NCBI GenBank assembly: GCA_964007875.1
Contig: CAXGAH010000007.1
Coordinates: 1-64,000 of the forward strand
Origin: UBA1275 sp002323515
GTDB lineage: Bacteria; Bacteroidota; Rhodothermia; Balneolales; Balneolaceae
Reading direction: 5' to 3'
DNA: 64,000 nucleotides
Of the stretch, positions 46,400 to 55,197 are shown piece after piece. The notes beneath the pieces were generated by a model. The model saw only the letters and a program-made list of their open reading frames with translations. It did not search any database and had not been told where the DNA came from. Position numbers and translations under genes: made by a program. The number at the start of each line of letters is the position of its first letter. Position 1 is the stretch's first letter.

Positions 46400-47139
46400 G
46401 ATTCCCTCGTTATGATTTGATCGTTAAAGCGTAGGTCAATTTGCGCGATACGGGCGATGCCGATTTCCCGAATAACCTGGGTATAAAACAATTCCCAATT
46501 CGCGAGTTTGTTAGTAAATGAGTCGGTTCCAAAGAGAAGTTTGACGCCATTTTCATGACTTAGAGCGACTACTCCTTCTTGTGGATCAAAGGCTACTTCA
46601 CTTAGTGTAGCCCAAGCAAATTTGTGTTCTTTCGCCTCTTCTAAAAAGCGGGCAAGTTGTATAAAATCGGTGGTTTTTAGAGTATCAGTTTGTTTGGTAG
46701 AGCTAAAACCATACACCAAAGGGACATCCACTGTTTTACCCGTCATTACTGGAAGTTGTACTCCTTCGGTATCTGTGTATCGCTCCACAGCCCCACCAAC
46801 CAATAACGCTATGGGAAGCCGTTCCTCAATAGAAAGATGGAGGGTCCCACCGGGTTCTATATAAGGGTGTACAGATTTCACATAGGCCAGTCGCATCACC
46901 CTATTTTTTAATTCTTCCAAATTCAAACTATCGGGGCCAATTCCCATTGGTACTTGAGCTGCCTCCAAAATATCTGCTTCTTGATTAAACCAAATACCCG
47001 ATACTCGTAGCGTATCCACTCTCAAAGATTGTTGCCAATAAAAACCAGCAACAACCCCTAAGCCAACCAATATAAGCACCGCAGTAAGGAGTGCAGGTCT
47101 AGCTATAAACGATGTGCTATGAGTTGACTCTTTGCTCAT
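46396..47139 (-). CDS. ftsQ: Cell division protein FtsQ/DivIB
   Basis: A 247-residue bitopic protein with one membrane segment (residues 15-32, ALLTAVLILVGLGVVAGF) and a periplasmic POTRA domain (VDTLRVSGIWFNQEADIL to LHLSIEERLPIALL), followed by the FtsQ beta domain. FtsQ proteins are poorly conserved, so the assignment also rests on position between murC and ftsA. It overlaps both neighbours by 4 bp. It should act with FtsL and a FtsB-like protein to control septal synthesis. Confidence 0.9.
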   Translation of the reverse strand: MSKESTHSTSFIARPALLTAVLILVGLGVVAGFYWQQSLRVDTLRVSGIWFNQEADILEAAQVPMGIGPDSLNLEELKNRVMRLAYVKSVHPYIEPGGTLHLSIEERLPIALLVGGAVERYTDTEGVQLPVMTGKTVDVPLVYGFSSTKQTDTLKTTDFIQLARFLEEAKEHKFAWATLSEVAFDPQEGVVALSHENGVKLLFGTDSFTNKLANWELFYTQVIREIGIARIAQIDLRFNDQIITRES

Positions 47140-48587
47140 TTCTTAAATGGTTTAGTTATTTCCAACCACTCCGCAAACTCATCACCCATTCGGTAGATGT
47201 CGCCTGCCCCCATGGTTATGATGATGTCTCCAGCTTTCACAATGTTTTTGAGTTCGGAGGCTATGTCTTTTTTGTCATGCACATAATGAACATTTTTATG
47301 GCCATATTGCTCTGTTGTATTCGCAATTAATGCTCCGGTAATACCTTCGATGGGCTTCTCTCTTGAGGGATATACATCGGTAACGACCAACACTTCCGCA
47401 TCGAAAAAGGAAAGTCCAAACTCCTTATATAGTTCCTGAGTTCGGGAATATAAATGAGGTTGAAATACCGCAATTACTCGTCTATCTGGCCAACCGCGAT
47501 GGGCCGCTTGTAAGGTAGCCTGAACTTCCGTGGGATGATGTGCGTAATCATCGATCAGCATAACCCCGTTTGAGTATTTCTTTTGAAAACGGCGATATAC
47601 GCCTTCGAAGCGTTCCAGGCCCCGTTTAATGGTTTTAAACTCCATTCCCATTTCCAAACCACAGGCAATAGCGGCTAAGGCATTCTTTACATTGTGATCG
47701 CCGGGAGCTTGAAGACTTACAACGCCTAATTTTTCTCCTTTATATACTACCATAAAGGTAGAGGTAAATTCAGAGGTGTGGATGTTGGTGGCTCGAAGTT
47801 GTGCCTGAGGTGTGAGCCCATAGCTGATAATCCTGCGTTCGAGATCGGGAAGAATGCTGCGTACATTTTCATCATCCAGACAAACAATAACGGAGCCATA
47901 AAAAGGAACTTTATTGGCATAAACGATGAATGCTTGTTTTACGTCGGCTAGATCATCATAAATATCCAGATGCTCGGCTTCTATATTCGTAATCACGGCC
48001 ACAGAAGGAGTGAGGCGTAAAAAGGTTCGGTCAAATTCATCTGCTTCAACAATTATAATATCCCCTTTACCAACTACGGCATTGGTTTTATCAAAACTAT
48101 GAACTTTGCCTCCCACCATGATCGTAGGTTCAAAATTACCTTCTTGGATAACTAAGCCTGTCATCGTAGTTGTGGTGGTTTTACCATGCGTGCCAGCAAT
48201 GCCTATTCCATACTTCATACGCATCAGTTCTGCCAGCATTTCAGCACGTTTAATGGTGGGAATGCGTTGCTCGATAGCGGCTTTAGTTTCTTCATTTTCA
48301 TTCGCCTGAATCGCAGAGGTATATACCACTACATCCGCACCTACTATATGATCGGAATGATGCCCTTCATAAATGGTTGCTCCTAATTCCTGAAGTCGCT
48401 GGGTTGTTTCTCCTAGCTGCCCATCGGAACCAGACACTTTGTAGCCACGATGAATTAGTATTTCAGCCATGCCACTCATTCCAATCCCTCCAATACCCAC
48501 CATATGTATATGCCGAGTTCGTCCAAAACTGGGTTGTTGTTCAAGGCCAAGTGCTTGAGAAGAGGTATGGTCGGTAGATTTAGTCAT
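47136..48587 (-). CDS. murC: UDP-N-acetylmuramate-L-alanine ligase
   Basis: A 483-residue Mur ligase that adds L-alanine to UDP-MurNAc. The N-terminal Rossmann domain begins HIHMVGIGGIGMSGMAEIL. ATP binding is at GIAGTHGKTTTTTM, followed by IIVEADEFDRTFL, ITNIEAEHLDIY and DDYAHHPTEVQATL, which is diagnostic for MurC. Length and domain order are standard. It overlaps murG by 8 bp and ftsQ by 4 bp within the dcw operon. Confidence 0.97.
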   Translation of the reverse strand: MTKSTDHTSSQALGLEQQPSFGRTRHIHMVGIGGIGMSGMAEILIHRGYKVSGSDGQLGETTQRLQELGATIYEGHHSDHIVGADVVVYTSAIQANENEETKAAIEQRIPTIKRAEMLAELMRMKYGIGIAGTHGKTTTTTMTGLVIQEGNFEPTIMVGGKVHSFDKTNAVVGKGDIIIVEADEFDRTFLRLTPSVAVITNIEAEHLDIYDDLADVKQAFIVYANKVPFYGSVIVCLDDENVRSILPDLERRIISYGLTPQAQLRATNIHTSEFTSTFMVVYKGEKLGVVSLQAPGDHNVKNALAAIACGLEMGMEFKTIKRGLERFEGVYRRFQKKYSNGVMLIDDYAHHPTEVQATLQAAHRGWPDRRVIAVFQPHLYSRTQELYKEFGLSFFDAEVLVVTDVYPSREKPIEGITGALIANTTEQYGHKNVHYVHDKKDIASELKNIVKAGDIIITMGAGDIYRMGDEFAEWLEITKPFKK

Positions 48588-49701
48588 GGCTTTGTTCTAT
48601 TTCATGTAAAATTTCTTCAGCAATATGTTCGGCAGCAAAGGGCTTAGCCATCGCTAATGCTGCGTCGTTCATCCTCCGTAATTGTTCCTGATCGGCAAGT
48701 AGACGTGTGACAAGTTCTGTCAGAGTATTTTTTGCCTCATCATCGGATAGCATTTTGGCGGCACCTTGCTCGTGCATCGAGCGAGCGTTCATGGTTTGAT
48801 GATCCCCAGCAACAATAGGAGAGGGAATAAGCACGCTTGGTGTACCAGTAACCATAAGCTCAGAACAGGAACTCGCCCCAGCACGGCTCAGCACCAAATC
48901 AGCAGCGGCATAGGCAGCAGCCATATCATCTAGATAAGCCTGTAGCCGAAGTCTAGGATACTCTTCCAAATCAATTTTCTTGGTTAGTGCATCGATATAG
49001 CGCTTGCCGCATTGCCATATTATATACAATCCGGCATGATCGTGCAGTGTCTCTAAACTATGCAACAATGCCTCGTTAATACTTTTAGCACCCAAACTAC
49101 CGCCTAAAACCAACACTACGGATCGGTCTTCTGAAATATTAAATGATGCTCGCGCTTTGGAGGGCCTCGTATGAACTAGGTTTTTTCGGGTTGGATTCCC
49201 TACCATTCGAACTTTGTGGGCAGGGAAATAATTCTCAGCGTCTGGAAAGGCGGTAAAAATTCGCTTGGCAGAGGAGCCGAGCATACGATTGGTTACTCCT
49301 GGATATGAATTTTGCTCTTGAATCATCACTGGAATTCCAAAACGATTGGCCATCCATCCCACAGGCCCTGCTACATAACCCCCGCACGAAACCATAACAG
49401 CAGGTTTTAAGCGTTGCAATAACCAAAAAGATTGAATCAACGACACTATTAATTTTAACGGAAATAATACATTGGACAGGGTAAGTCGCCGTTGTAAACC
49501 ACTTATCCAGATGGGATAAATACGGTAGCCTGCTTTAGGCACCGCTGTCCATTCCATATGGTTTTTGGTGCCTACGAAAGCAATATCAATATGCTCCATT
49601 TTTGCAGTCAACGCATCTGCAATAGATATAGCAGGGTACACATGACCACCAGTTCCACCTGCTGCAATCATCACACGATATGTAGCTTGCTTGCTAGGCA
49701 T
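48580..49701 (-). CDS. murG: UDP-N-acetylglucosamine-N-acetylmuramyl-pentapeptide transferase
   Basis: A 373-residue GT28 glycosyltransferase that makes lipid II from lipid I on the inner face of the membrane. The N-terminal glycine-rich loop IAAGGTGGHVYPAISIAD, SCGGYVAGPVGW, QEQNSYPGVTNR, LGGSLGAKSIN and the donor-binding DLVLSRAGASSCSELMV with PSPIVAGDHQTMNA are all present. It overlaps ftsW by 8 bp and murC by 8 bp. Length and motifs are normal. Confidence 0.97.
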   Translation of the reverse strand: MPSKQATYRVMIAAGGTGGHVYPAISIADALTAKMEHIDIAFVGTKNHMEWTAVPKAGYRIYPIWISGLQRRLTLSNVLFPLKLIVSLIQSFWLLQRLKPAVMVSCGGYVAGPVGWMANRFGIPVMIQEQNSYPGVTNRMLGSSAKRIFTAFPDAENYFPAHKVRMVGNPTRKNLVHTRPSKARASFNISEDRSVVLVLGGSLGAKSINEALLHSLETLHDHAGLYIIWQCGKRYIDALTKKIDLEEYPRLRLQAYLDDMAAAYAAADLVLSRAGASSCSELMVTGTPSVLIPSPIVAGDHQTMNARSMHEQGAAKMLSDDEAKNTLTELVTRLLADQEQLRRMNDAALAMAKPFAAEHIAEEILHEIEQSHD

Positions 49702-50884
49702 AGAACAAGGGTCTCCTATCTTTTTTATGCTTGGAAATATTAAGCAGTAAACCCACTATGGCTCCCGCAAATAATAAATTGGTACCGCCATAGCTCACAA
49801 AAGGCATAGGTAACCCAGTAACTGGAAATAAACCACTGGCAACGGCTGCGTTGACAAAACCATAGAGGCATAGGTACAAGGTGCAGCCTAAAGCCAACAA
49901 AGTACCTAAATAATCCTCGGCATTTCGCGCCACGAAAGCCACCCCTCGAATAAGTAAAAACACAAACAATGCGATGAGAGTCGCGGCCCCCAAAAGCCCA
50001 TATTCTTCGGCAATAATGGCAAAAATAAAATCATTATACGGCGTTGGTAAAAAATCGCGCTGAGTGCTTTTACCTATTCCCACCCCAGTTATCTCCCCTT
50101 GGGCAATAGCAATATGAGCCTGCTGCGCCTGCCTTCCGTTGCCATCGAGTAAACGCTCGGTTTCGATCTGTTTAATTTGGCCTAGATACTGTTCAATCCG
50201 GTCCTGCCGAGTAGCCGATTGGTTAATGAGTAAAAAGCCACCAAAAACTGCTAGCAATACCATTGAGCCCAGTTGCACGACACTAATCCGGCCGACAAAC
50301 ATAAGAATGAGGCAGACACCCATGAGCAAGCCTGCCGTAGAAAAATCTTCAACACCGATAAGAGCACAGTTGATAAATACCCAAATCATAATGGGCATGA
50401 AAGCCCGTTGAAAGTCTTTAATATACTCTTGTTTTTCGGTTAAGAGCACACTTACATGAATAATCAACGAAACGGCGGCCACTGTAGAAGGCTGGAATCC
50501 AAATCCCCCGATTGAAAGCCATCGTTTGGCCCCAAATTGCTCTTCACCAAATACCAACACCATGACCAGCATTAACAAGCTAACCACCATGAATGGCCTA
50601 GAAAGCTTGGCAATAGTATGATAGTTTACTTTTGAGCCAAGCAGAATAACTACGACCGCAATACCTATTTTAACCAAATGACGAGTAATCATCTCCAAAG
50701 CGGAGGAGTCATTATTCTGTGCAAAAAATGCGATTGAAGAATACACTGCTAACGAGCCAAAACTAAGTAACATAATGATCACCATAAGAATATAGCGGTC
50801 ACTGCCTTGGCCGCGTGTATCTATTTCTTCTGGAGTAGTACCAAGAATTTGGTGAATGTTTCTATTTGGGCTGATGTGAATCAA
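49694..50884 (-). CDS. ftsW: Septal peptidoglycan glycosyltransferase FtsW
   Basis: A 396-residue SEDS protein with about ten membrane segments that polymerises lipid II during division. Conserved elements include GAKRWLSIGGFGFQPS, the putative catalytic Asp in VEDFSTAGLLMG, GVGIGKSTQRDFLPTPYNDFIFAIIAEEYGLLG and GLPMPFVSYGGTNLL. One oddity is that the usual PSE-AK stretch after FGFQ reads PSTVAA, with the acidic and lysine residues replaced. The partner transpeptidase FtsI lies upstream in the same operon. The FtsW rather than RodA call rests on dcw position. Confidence 0.95.
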   Translation of the reverse strand: MIHISPNRNIHQILGTTPEEIDTRGQGSDRYILMVIIMLLSFGSLAVYSSIAFFAQNNDSSALEMITRHLVKIGIAVVVILLGSKVNYHTIAKLSRPFMVVSLLMLVMVLVFGEEQFGAKRWLSIGGFGFQPSTVAAVSLIIHVSVLLTEKQEYIKDFQRAFMPIMIWVFINCALIGVEDFSTAGLLMGVCLILMFVGRISVVQLGSMVLLAVFGGFLLINQSATRQDRIEQYLGQIKQIETERLLDGNGRQAQQAHIAIAQGEITGVGIGKSTQRDFLPTPYNDFIFAIIAEEYGLLGAATLIALFVFLLIRGVAFVARNAEDYLGTLLALGCTLYLCLYGFVNAAVASGLFPVTGLPMPFVSYGGTNLLFAGAIVGLLLNISKHKKDRRPLFYA

Positions 50885-50952
50885 TGCGTTTTGTTTGGTT
50901 TTGCTTAGGTTATTTTATTGGTTGATTATTCTGCTTGATTTATCTGGTTCAT

Positions 50953-52452
50953 CTAGCTCAGATGCTGAACACACTCTTTAAATGCCCGCCCACGGTGTTC
51001 ATAATTATCGAACATATCGAAAGAAGAACAGGCAGGACTTAATAAAACTACTTCGCCCCGTTTGGCCTGTTTTTGAGCAGATCGAACCGCAGTTCGCATA
51101 TCATCTGCCACGATAAAATGGGGAACCAGATCCCCAATTTGCTCCTGAATAGGATCCTGTGATTCACCGATAGCAATCACCGTGTGTACCTTTTCGAGGA
51201 GTTGATCACGCAGCTCGGTATAATCATTGCCTTTATCGCGTCCACCTAGGATCAGCGTCATCGGGGTTTTGATGCTGTCCAAAGCAAACCAAACCGCATT
51301 TACGTTCGTGGCTTTACTGTCGTTAATGTATTTGATCCCATCCAATTCACGCACTACCTCTAGGCGATGCTCTACGCCCGTAAACCGAGAAAGGCTTTCG
51401 CGAATAACCTCGTTTTTAATTTCACATGCTCGGGCAGCGAGTGCCGTTGCAAGTCCATTTTGCAGATTATGTTGTCCTTGTAGTCCTAATTCAAAGGGTG
51501 ACATGAGTATTTCCTCGTGGTTATTAAGTCGGAAGATGATTTGGTTATTGTGCAAAAAAGCGCCCTCAATGACCGCTTCCTGCGTAGAAAATGCCCAAAG
51601 TCGCGGGGCATCAGATTGGCCTAAAAGCTGCTGGGCATGCGAGCGCACCCGCAGATTGTCATAATTGTAGATAAAGGTCTGTCCCGCAGACTGCTGCTGG
51701 GTAATTCTAAACTTCGAAGCGGAATAATCATCCATTGAATGATTGTACCGGTCTAAATGATCCGGGGTAATATTCAGCAGTACACTAACATCGGGGCAAA
51801 AAGTGTGAATATGATCCAATTGGAAACTACTCACTTCCAAAATCCAGTAATACTCTCCTCGGGTTAATTTAGACCCCACCCCACCGATAGAATCAAGTTG
51901 GCCGGTCCCCGAACTAGACATATTGGATGGCTCGGAATGGGATGCGCCAGATTGGACTAATCCAAGCTTATTGCACTGTTCACTAAAAGCCATGCCTATG
52001 TTACCCGCCAATTTATGAGGTTGCCCTGCGCGGGCAAAACAATCCTGTATCCATGAGCTAACGGTCGTTTTTCCATTGCTGCCTGTAATAGCAATTATAG
52101 GGGAAGCACTAAACCAGCTTGCTAATTCTATTTCAGAAACCACTGCTTTTTGAGCGTGAAGGTATTCTTGCACTAAAGCCGCTTGGGTGGGTACACCTGG
52201 ACTAAGTACCGCAAAGGCTCCGTCTGAGGCGGCTGCGGAATGCCCGCCTTCCTCGAAGGCGATTCCGCGTGTTTCTAAGCGTTCTTTCATCGGTTCGGCA
52301 ATAGTACCATGGTCGCTTACAAATACTGCCGCTCCAGCTTCGTGGAGCAGCTCGGCCGCCCCCACACCGCTCCGGGCAGCGCCAATAACAACGACCTTAG
52401 TACCGGGAAGGTCTTGCTTTAGTTGGGTGATATGGGCTGGATTCAATAACAT
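50953..52452 (-). CDS. murD: UDP-N-acetylmuramoyl-L-alanine-D-glutamate ligase
   Basis: A 499-residue Mur ligase that adds D-glutamate. The N-terminal VVIGAARSGVGAAELLHEAG, ATP-binding ITGSNGKTTVSSW, VLLNITPDHLDRYNHSMDDY, VEHRLEVVRELDGIKYINDSKATN and LILGGRDKGNDY are all typical of MurD. It is slightly longer than usual because of a serine/glycine-rich insert around residues 160-195 (SGASHSEPSNMSSSGTG). It lies between mraY (1-bp spacing) and ftsW (68 bp) and belongs to the dcw operon. Confidence 0.97.
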   Translation of the reverse strand: MLLNPAHITQLKQDLPGTKVVVIGAARSGVGAAELLHEAGAAVFVSDHGTIAEPMKERLETRGIAFEEGGHSAAASDGAFAVLSPGVPTQAALVQEYLHAQKAVVSEIELASWFSASPIIAITGSNGKTTVSSWIQDCFARAGQPHKLAGNIGMAFSEQCNKLGLVQSGASHSEPSNMSSSGTGQLDSIGGVGSKLTRGEYYWILEVSSFQLDHIHTFCPDVSVLLNITPDHLDRYNHSMDDYSASKFRITQQQSAGQTFIYNYDNLRVRSHAQQLLGQSDAPRLWAFSTQEAVIEGAFLHNNQIIFRLNNHEEILMSPFELGLQGQHNLQNGLATALAARACEIKNEVIRESLSRFTGVEHRLEVVRELDGIKYINDSKATNVNAVWFALDSIKTPMTLILGGRDKGNDYTELRDQLLEKVHTVIAIGESQDPIQEQIGDLVPHFIVADDMRTAVRSAQKQAKRGEVVLLSPACSSFDMFDNYEHRGRAFKECVQHLS

Positions 52453-52453
52453 A

Positions 52454-53605
52454 TCAGCGAATTTTCAGGGTTAGTAAGCTGATTAACGCCATAAGAATGG
52501 CTACAATCCAAAACCGAACCACAATTTTACTCTCGCTCCAGCCTTTTTTCTCAAAATGATGGTGGATGGGAGCCATTAAGAAAAATCGTTGGCCCTCTCC
52601 CGTTGTCCACTTGGTATATTTGAAATAACTGGTTTGTATAATAACCGAAACGGTCTCAAAGAAAAACACACCACAAATAAATGGAAGTAACAGTTCCTTA
52701 TGTAGCATTAACGCTAAAGCTCCGAATGCTCCGCCAAGAGCAAGAGAACCGGTATCTCCCATGAACACACTAGCTGGATGGGTATTGTACCATAAGAAGC
52801 CCATACAAGCGCCCACTAAAGCTGCCGCGAATACGGTCAACTCTCCGGCGCCTGGTAAGTACATGATATCTAGGAAGCCAGAAAAATCAATTCTACCCGA
52901 TACATAGGCAAAAATAGCAAAAACGATACCGCAGATTGCAGAAATACCGGTGGCCAATCCATCTAATCCATCGGTAAGATTGGTTGCATTACTCACCGCA
53001 GTAATGATAAAAATGGACACCCCTAAATAAATAAACCAACCCATTGTTTCGCCGAAATAGGCATAATCGATCGTTAAATTCTTCGCAAAAGGAACGGTAC
53101 TCAAGGTATTCACGGCTTCAAAGTTCGGGTGAGAATACAAGACCAATCCTAAGACCAACCCGACGCTTACCTGTCCAGCAATTTTAAACCGGCCTGCGAG
53201 ACCACTTTTGTTTTTCTTCACCACCTTAATGTAGTCATCAATAAACCCGACCAATCCAAGTGTTAGCATTACAAAAAAGATGAGCCAACCATAAATACTA
53301 TTCATTCTAACAAACAAAAGGGAAGGGATGAGTGTAGATAACAAAATTATTACGCCTCCCATAGTGGGGGTTCCCTGCTTACTTTGATGATCCAAACCAA
53401 TGTCGTCTCGAACCACTTCACCCAATTGCATTCGTCGTAACCAAGCGATAATACGCTTGCCAATAAATAAACTAATAAGTAGAGAGCTCACTGCTGCTAG
53501 GCCCGTTCGCGTAGAGATAAATGCCATAGCGGTGGCACCTGGTAATGCAAACGTTTGTTCTAGCCAATTAAATAATTCGTGGAGCATTAGGCGGCCTCCT
53601 TCCAT
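52454..53605 (-). CDS. mraY: Phospho-N-acetylmuramoyl-pentapeptide transferase
   Basis: A 383-residue integral membrane enzyme that transfers phospho-MurNAc-pentapeptide to undecaprenyl phosphate, forming lipid I. About ten hydrophobic segments carry the signatures DHQSKQGTPTMGGVIIL, GFIDDYIKVVKKNKSGL, NATNLTDGLDGLA and FMGDTGSLALGGAFG, and the cytoplasmic His loop MAPIHHHFEKKGWSE. It overlaps murE by 19 bp. There is no murF between murE and mraY, unlike the classical E. coli order. Confidence 0.97.
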   Translation of the reverse strand: MEGGRLMLHELFNWLEQTFALPGATAMAFISTRTGLAAVSSLLISLFIGKRIIAWLRRMQLGEVVRDDIGLDHQSKQGTPTMGGVIILLSTLIPSLLFVRMNSIYGWLIFFVMLTLGLVGFIDDYIKVVKKNKSGLAGRFKIAGQVSVGLVLGLVLYSHPNFEAVNTLSTVPFAKNLTIDYAYFGETMGWFIYLGVSIFIITAVSNATNLTDGLDGLATGISAICGIVFAIFAYVSGRIDFSGFLDIMYLPGAGELTVFAAALVGACMGFLWYNTHPASVFMGDTGSLALGGAFGALALMLHKELLLPFICGVFFFETVSVIIQTSYFKYTKWTTGEGQRFFLMAPIHHHFEKKGWSESKIVVRFWIVAILMALISLLTLKIR

Positions 53606-55197
53606 GTTTTAAGAAGTTCTAAGGCTACTTTTCGGTCATCAAAAGGATGCTTGACACCCTCTACTTCCTGATAATCCTCATGTCCTTTACCGGCAATGAC
53701 TATGATGTCATCCGCCGTAGCTAAGTGCAAGGCCAAGGCAATGGCTTTCGCTCGATCGACTTCACTGCGAATCTGATTTGTTCTAAACGCTTCACTGAAG
53801 CCCGAACAAATTTCCTCAATAATAAACTCTGGTGCTTCAGATCGAGGATTATCCGTAGTTACAATGGCTATATCACACCATTTCTCACATGCTTGAGCCA
53901 TTAATGGTCGCTTGGCCGCATCCCGATCGCCACCTGCCCCAAAGACAACCAAGAACTTTTGATGGGGTTCTTTTAATTCAGCCAAGGTGGAACAAATATT
54001 TTCTAGAGCATCAGGTGTATGGGCATAATCGACAAATACGCAAGGATAACGCTCGCCATTTTCGATGCTCACTCGTTCTAATCGTCCCGGAGCGCCTCGA
54101 AAGCTCTGGCTATATTTTTCTAGTTCAATGGTGTCAATACCCAATAATTGTGCTGCGGTTATTGCCTGAAGGGCGTTATAAGCATTAAACAAGCCTACCA
54201 ATGGAAGTTCCCATCGTGTGTTGGCAGTTATTTCTGATAAAGTGGTGCCGTGTAATCCCAATGTTTCTACGTTGTACCTTCGCCCCTGAGCCCATGAAGG
54301 CAGGGGGGGACAGGTTGATATATGCTGCTTTACTGTAGACCTGTGCTGCATTAATTGACCGCCCTCGGTATCCAGTAACCCGAGAGAGAAAATTTGGGCG
54401 TCAGTGTCTTGAATCATAAACCCACTATAAGGGTCATCAGCGTTGATAATAGCCCAAGACCCCGGCTTTAAATCATTGAACAATTTCTTTTTTGCCGTCA
54501 TGTAGGATTCAAAATCATCATGGTAGTCTAAATGATCATGGGTGATATTGGTGAATATGGCTATGGTGAAGGGGATTCCTTGCACTCTGTACTGGTCCAA
54601 GGCATGCGAGGAAACCTCCATGACCAAGTGGGTGCTGCCTGCATTCACCATAGCTTGCATGTCATTGGCCAGCTCAATGGGGTCGGAGGTTGTAAGTGAG
54701 GAGGGTATTTCCTCATCTAAAATTCGTTTGGACACCGTGCCCAATAAACTCACTGCTTTACCTGAACGTAATAGGAGTTCGTACAATAAGGTAGCTGTAG
54801 TGGTTTTTCCATTAGTGCCAGTTATTCCAATAACCTGTAAACGCTGCCACGGATCACCGGCGAAGGCTTGAGCTAGGGGACCTACAATTTCACGTGTATT
54901 TGCTACTTGCATGTAATTATCGACCTCAGGATAGCTTTCAGGAGACTCTTCACCAATAACGAGTAGATTGGGTATGCGCGCTAGTGCACTAATGAAGGTA
55001 TGGCCATCCACTTTTGTGCCTCGTATGGCTATAAACACCACTGAGGAGCTCACCTTTCTGGAATCCTGACTAAGGTGGGTGTAGACCCCCTCGGGATACT
55101 TAATACGCTTAACTAAGGGCTGACAAACTACTTGGATGTCTTGGGTGCTCAACGAGCGTGAGACTAAAGGAGAGCTAGCTGATGGTGTATGACTCAC
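53587..55197 (-). CDS. murE: UDP-N-acetylmuramoyl-tripeptide synthetase MurE
   Basis: A 536-residue Mur ligase that adds the third stem residue. HLSQDSRKVSSSVVFIAIRG near the start, GITGTNGKTTTATLLYELL, TNITHDHLDYHDDFESYMTAKKKLF and VDYAHTPDALE are present. The DNPRSEAP motif is the signature of the meso-diaminopimelate-specific form, so the peptidoglycan is expected to be of the mDAP type. It overlaps ftsI by 4 bp and mraY by 19 bp. Confidence 0.96.
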   Translation of the reverse strand: MSHTPSASSPLVSRSLSTQDIQVVCQPLVKRIKYPEGVYTHLSQDSRKVSSSVVFIAIRGTKVDGHTFISALARIPNLLVIGEESPESYPEVDNYMQVANTREIVGPLAQAFAGDPWQRLQVIGITGTNGKTTTATLLYELLLRSGKAVSLLGTVSKRILDEEIPSSLTTSDPIELANDMQAMVNAGSTHLVMEVSSHALDQYRVQGIPFTIAIFTNITHDHLDYHDDFESYMTAKKKLFNDLKPGSWAIINADDPYSGFMIQDTDAQIFSLGLLDTEGGQLMQHRSTVKQHISTCPPLPSWAQGRRYNVETLGLHGTTLSEITANTRWELPLVGLFNAYNALQAITAAQLLGIDTIELEKYSQSFRGAPGRLERVSIENGERYPCVFVDYAHTPDALENICSTLAELKEPHQKFLVVFGAGGDRDAAKRPLMAQACEKWCDIAIVTTDNPRSEAPEFIIEEICSGFSEAFRTNQIRSEVDRAKAIALALHLATADDIIVIAGKGHEDYQEVEGVKHPFDDRKVALELLKTWKEAA

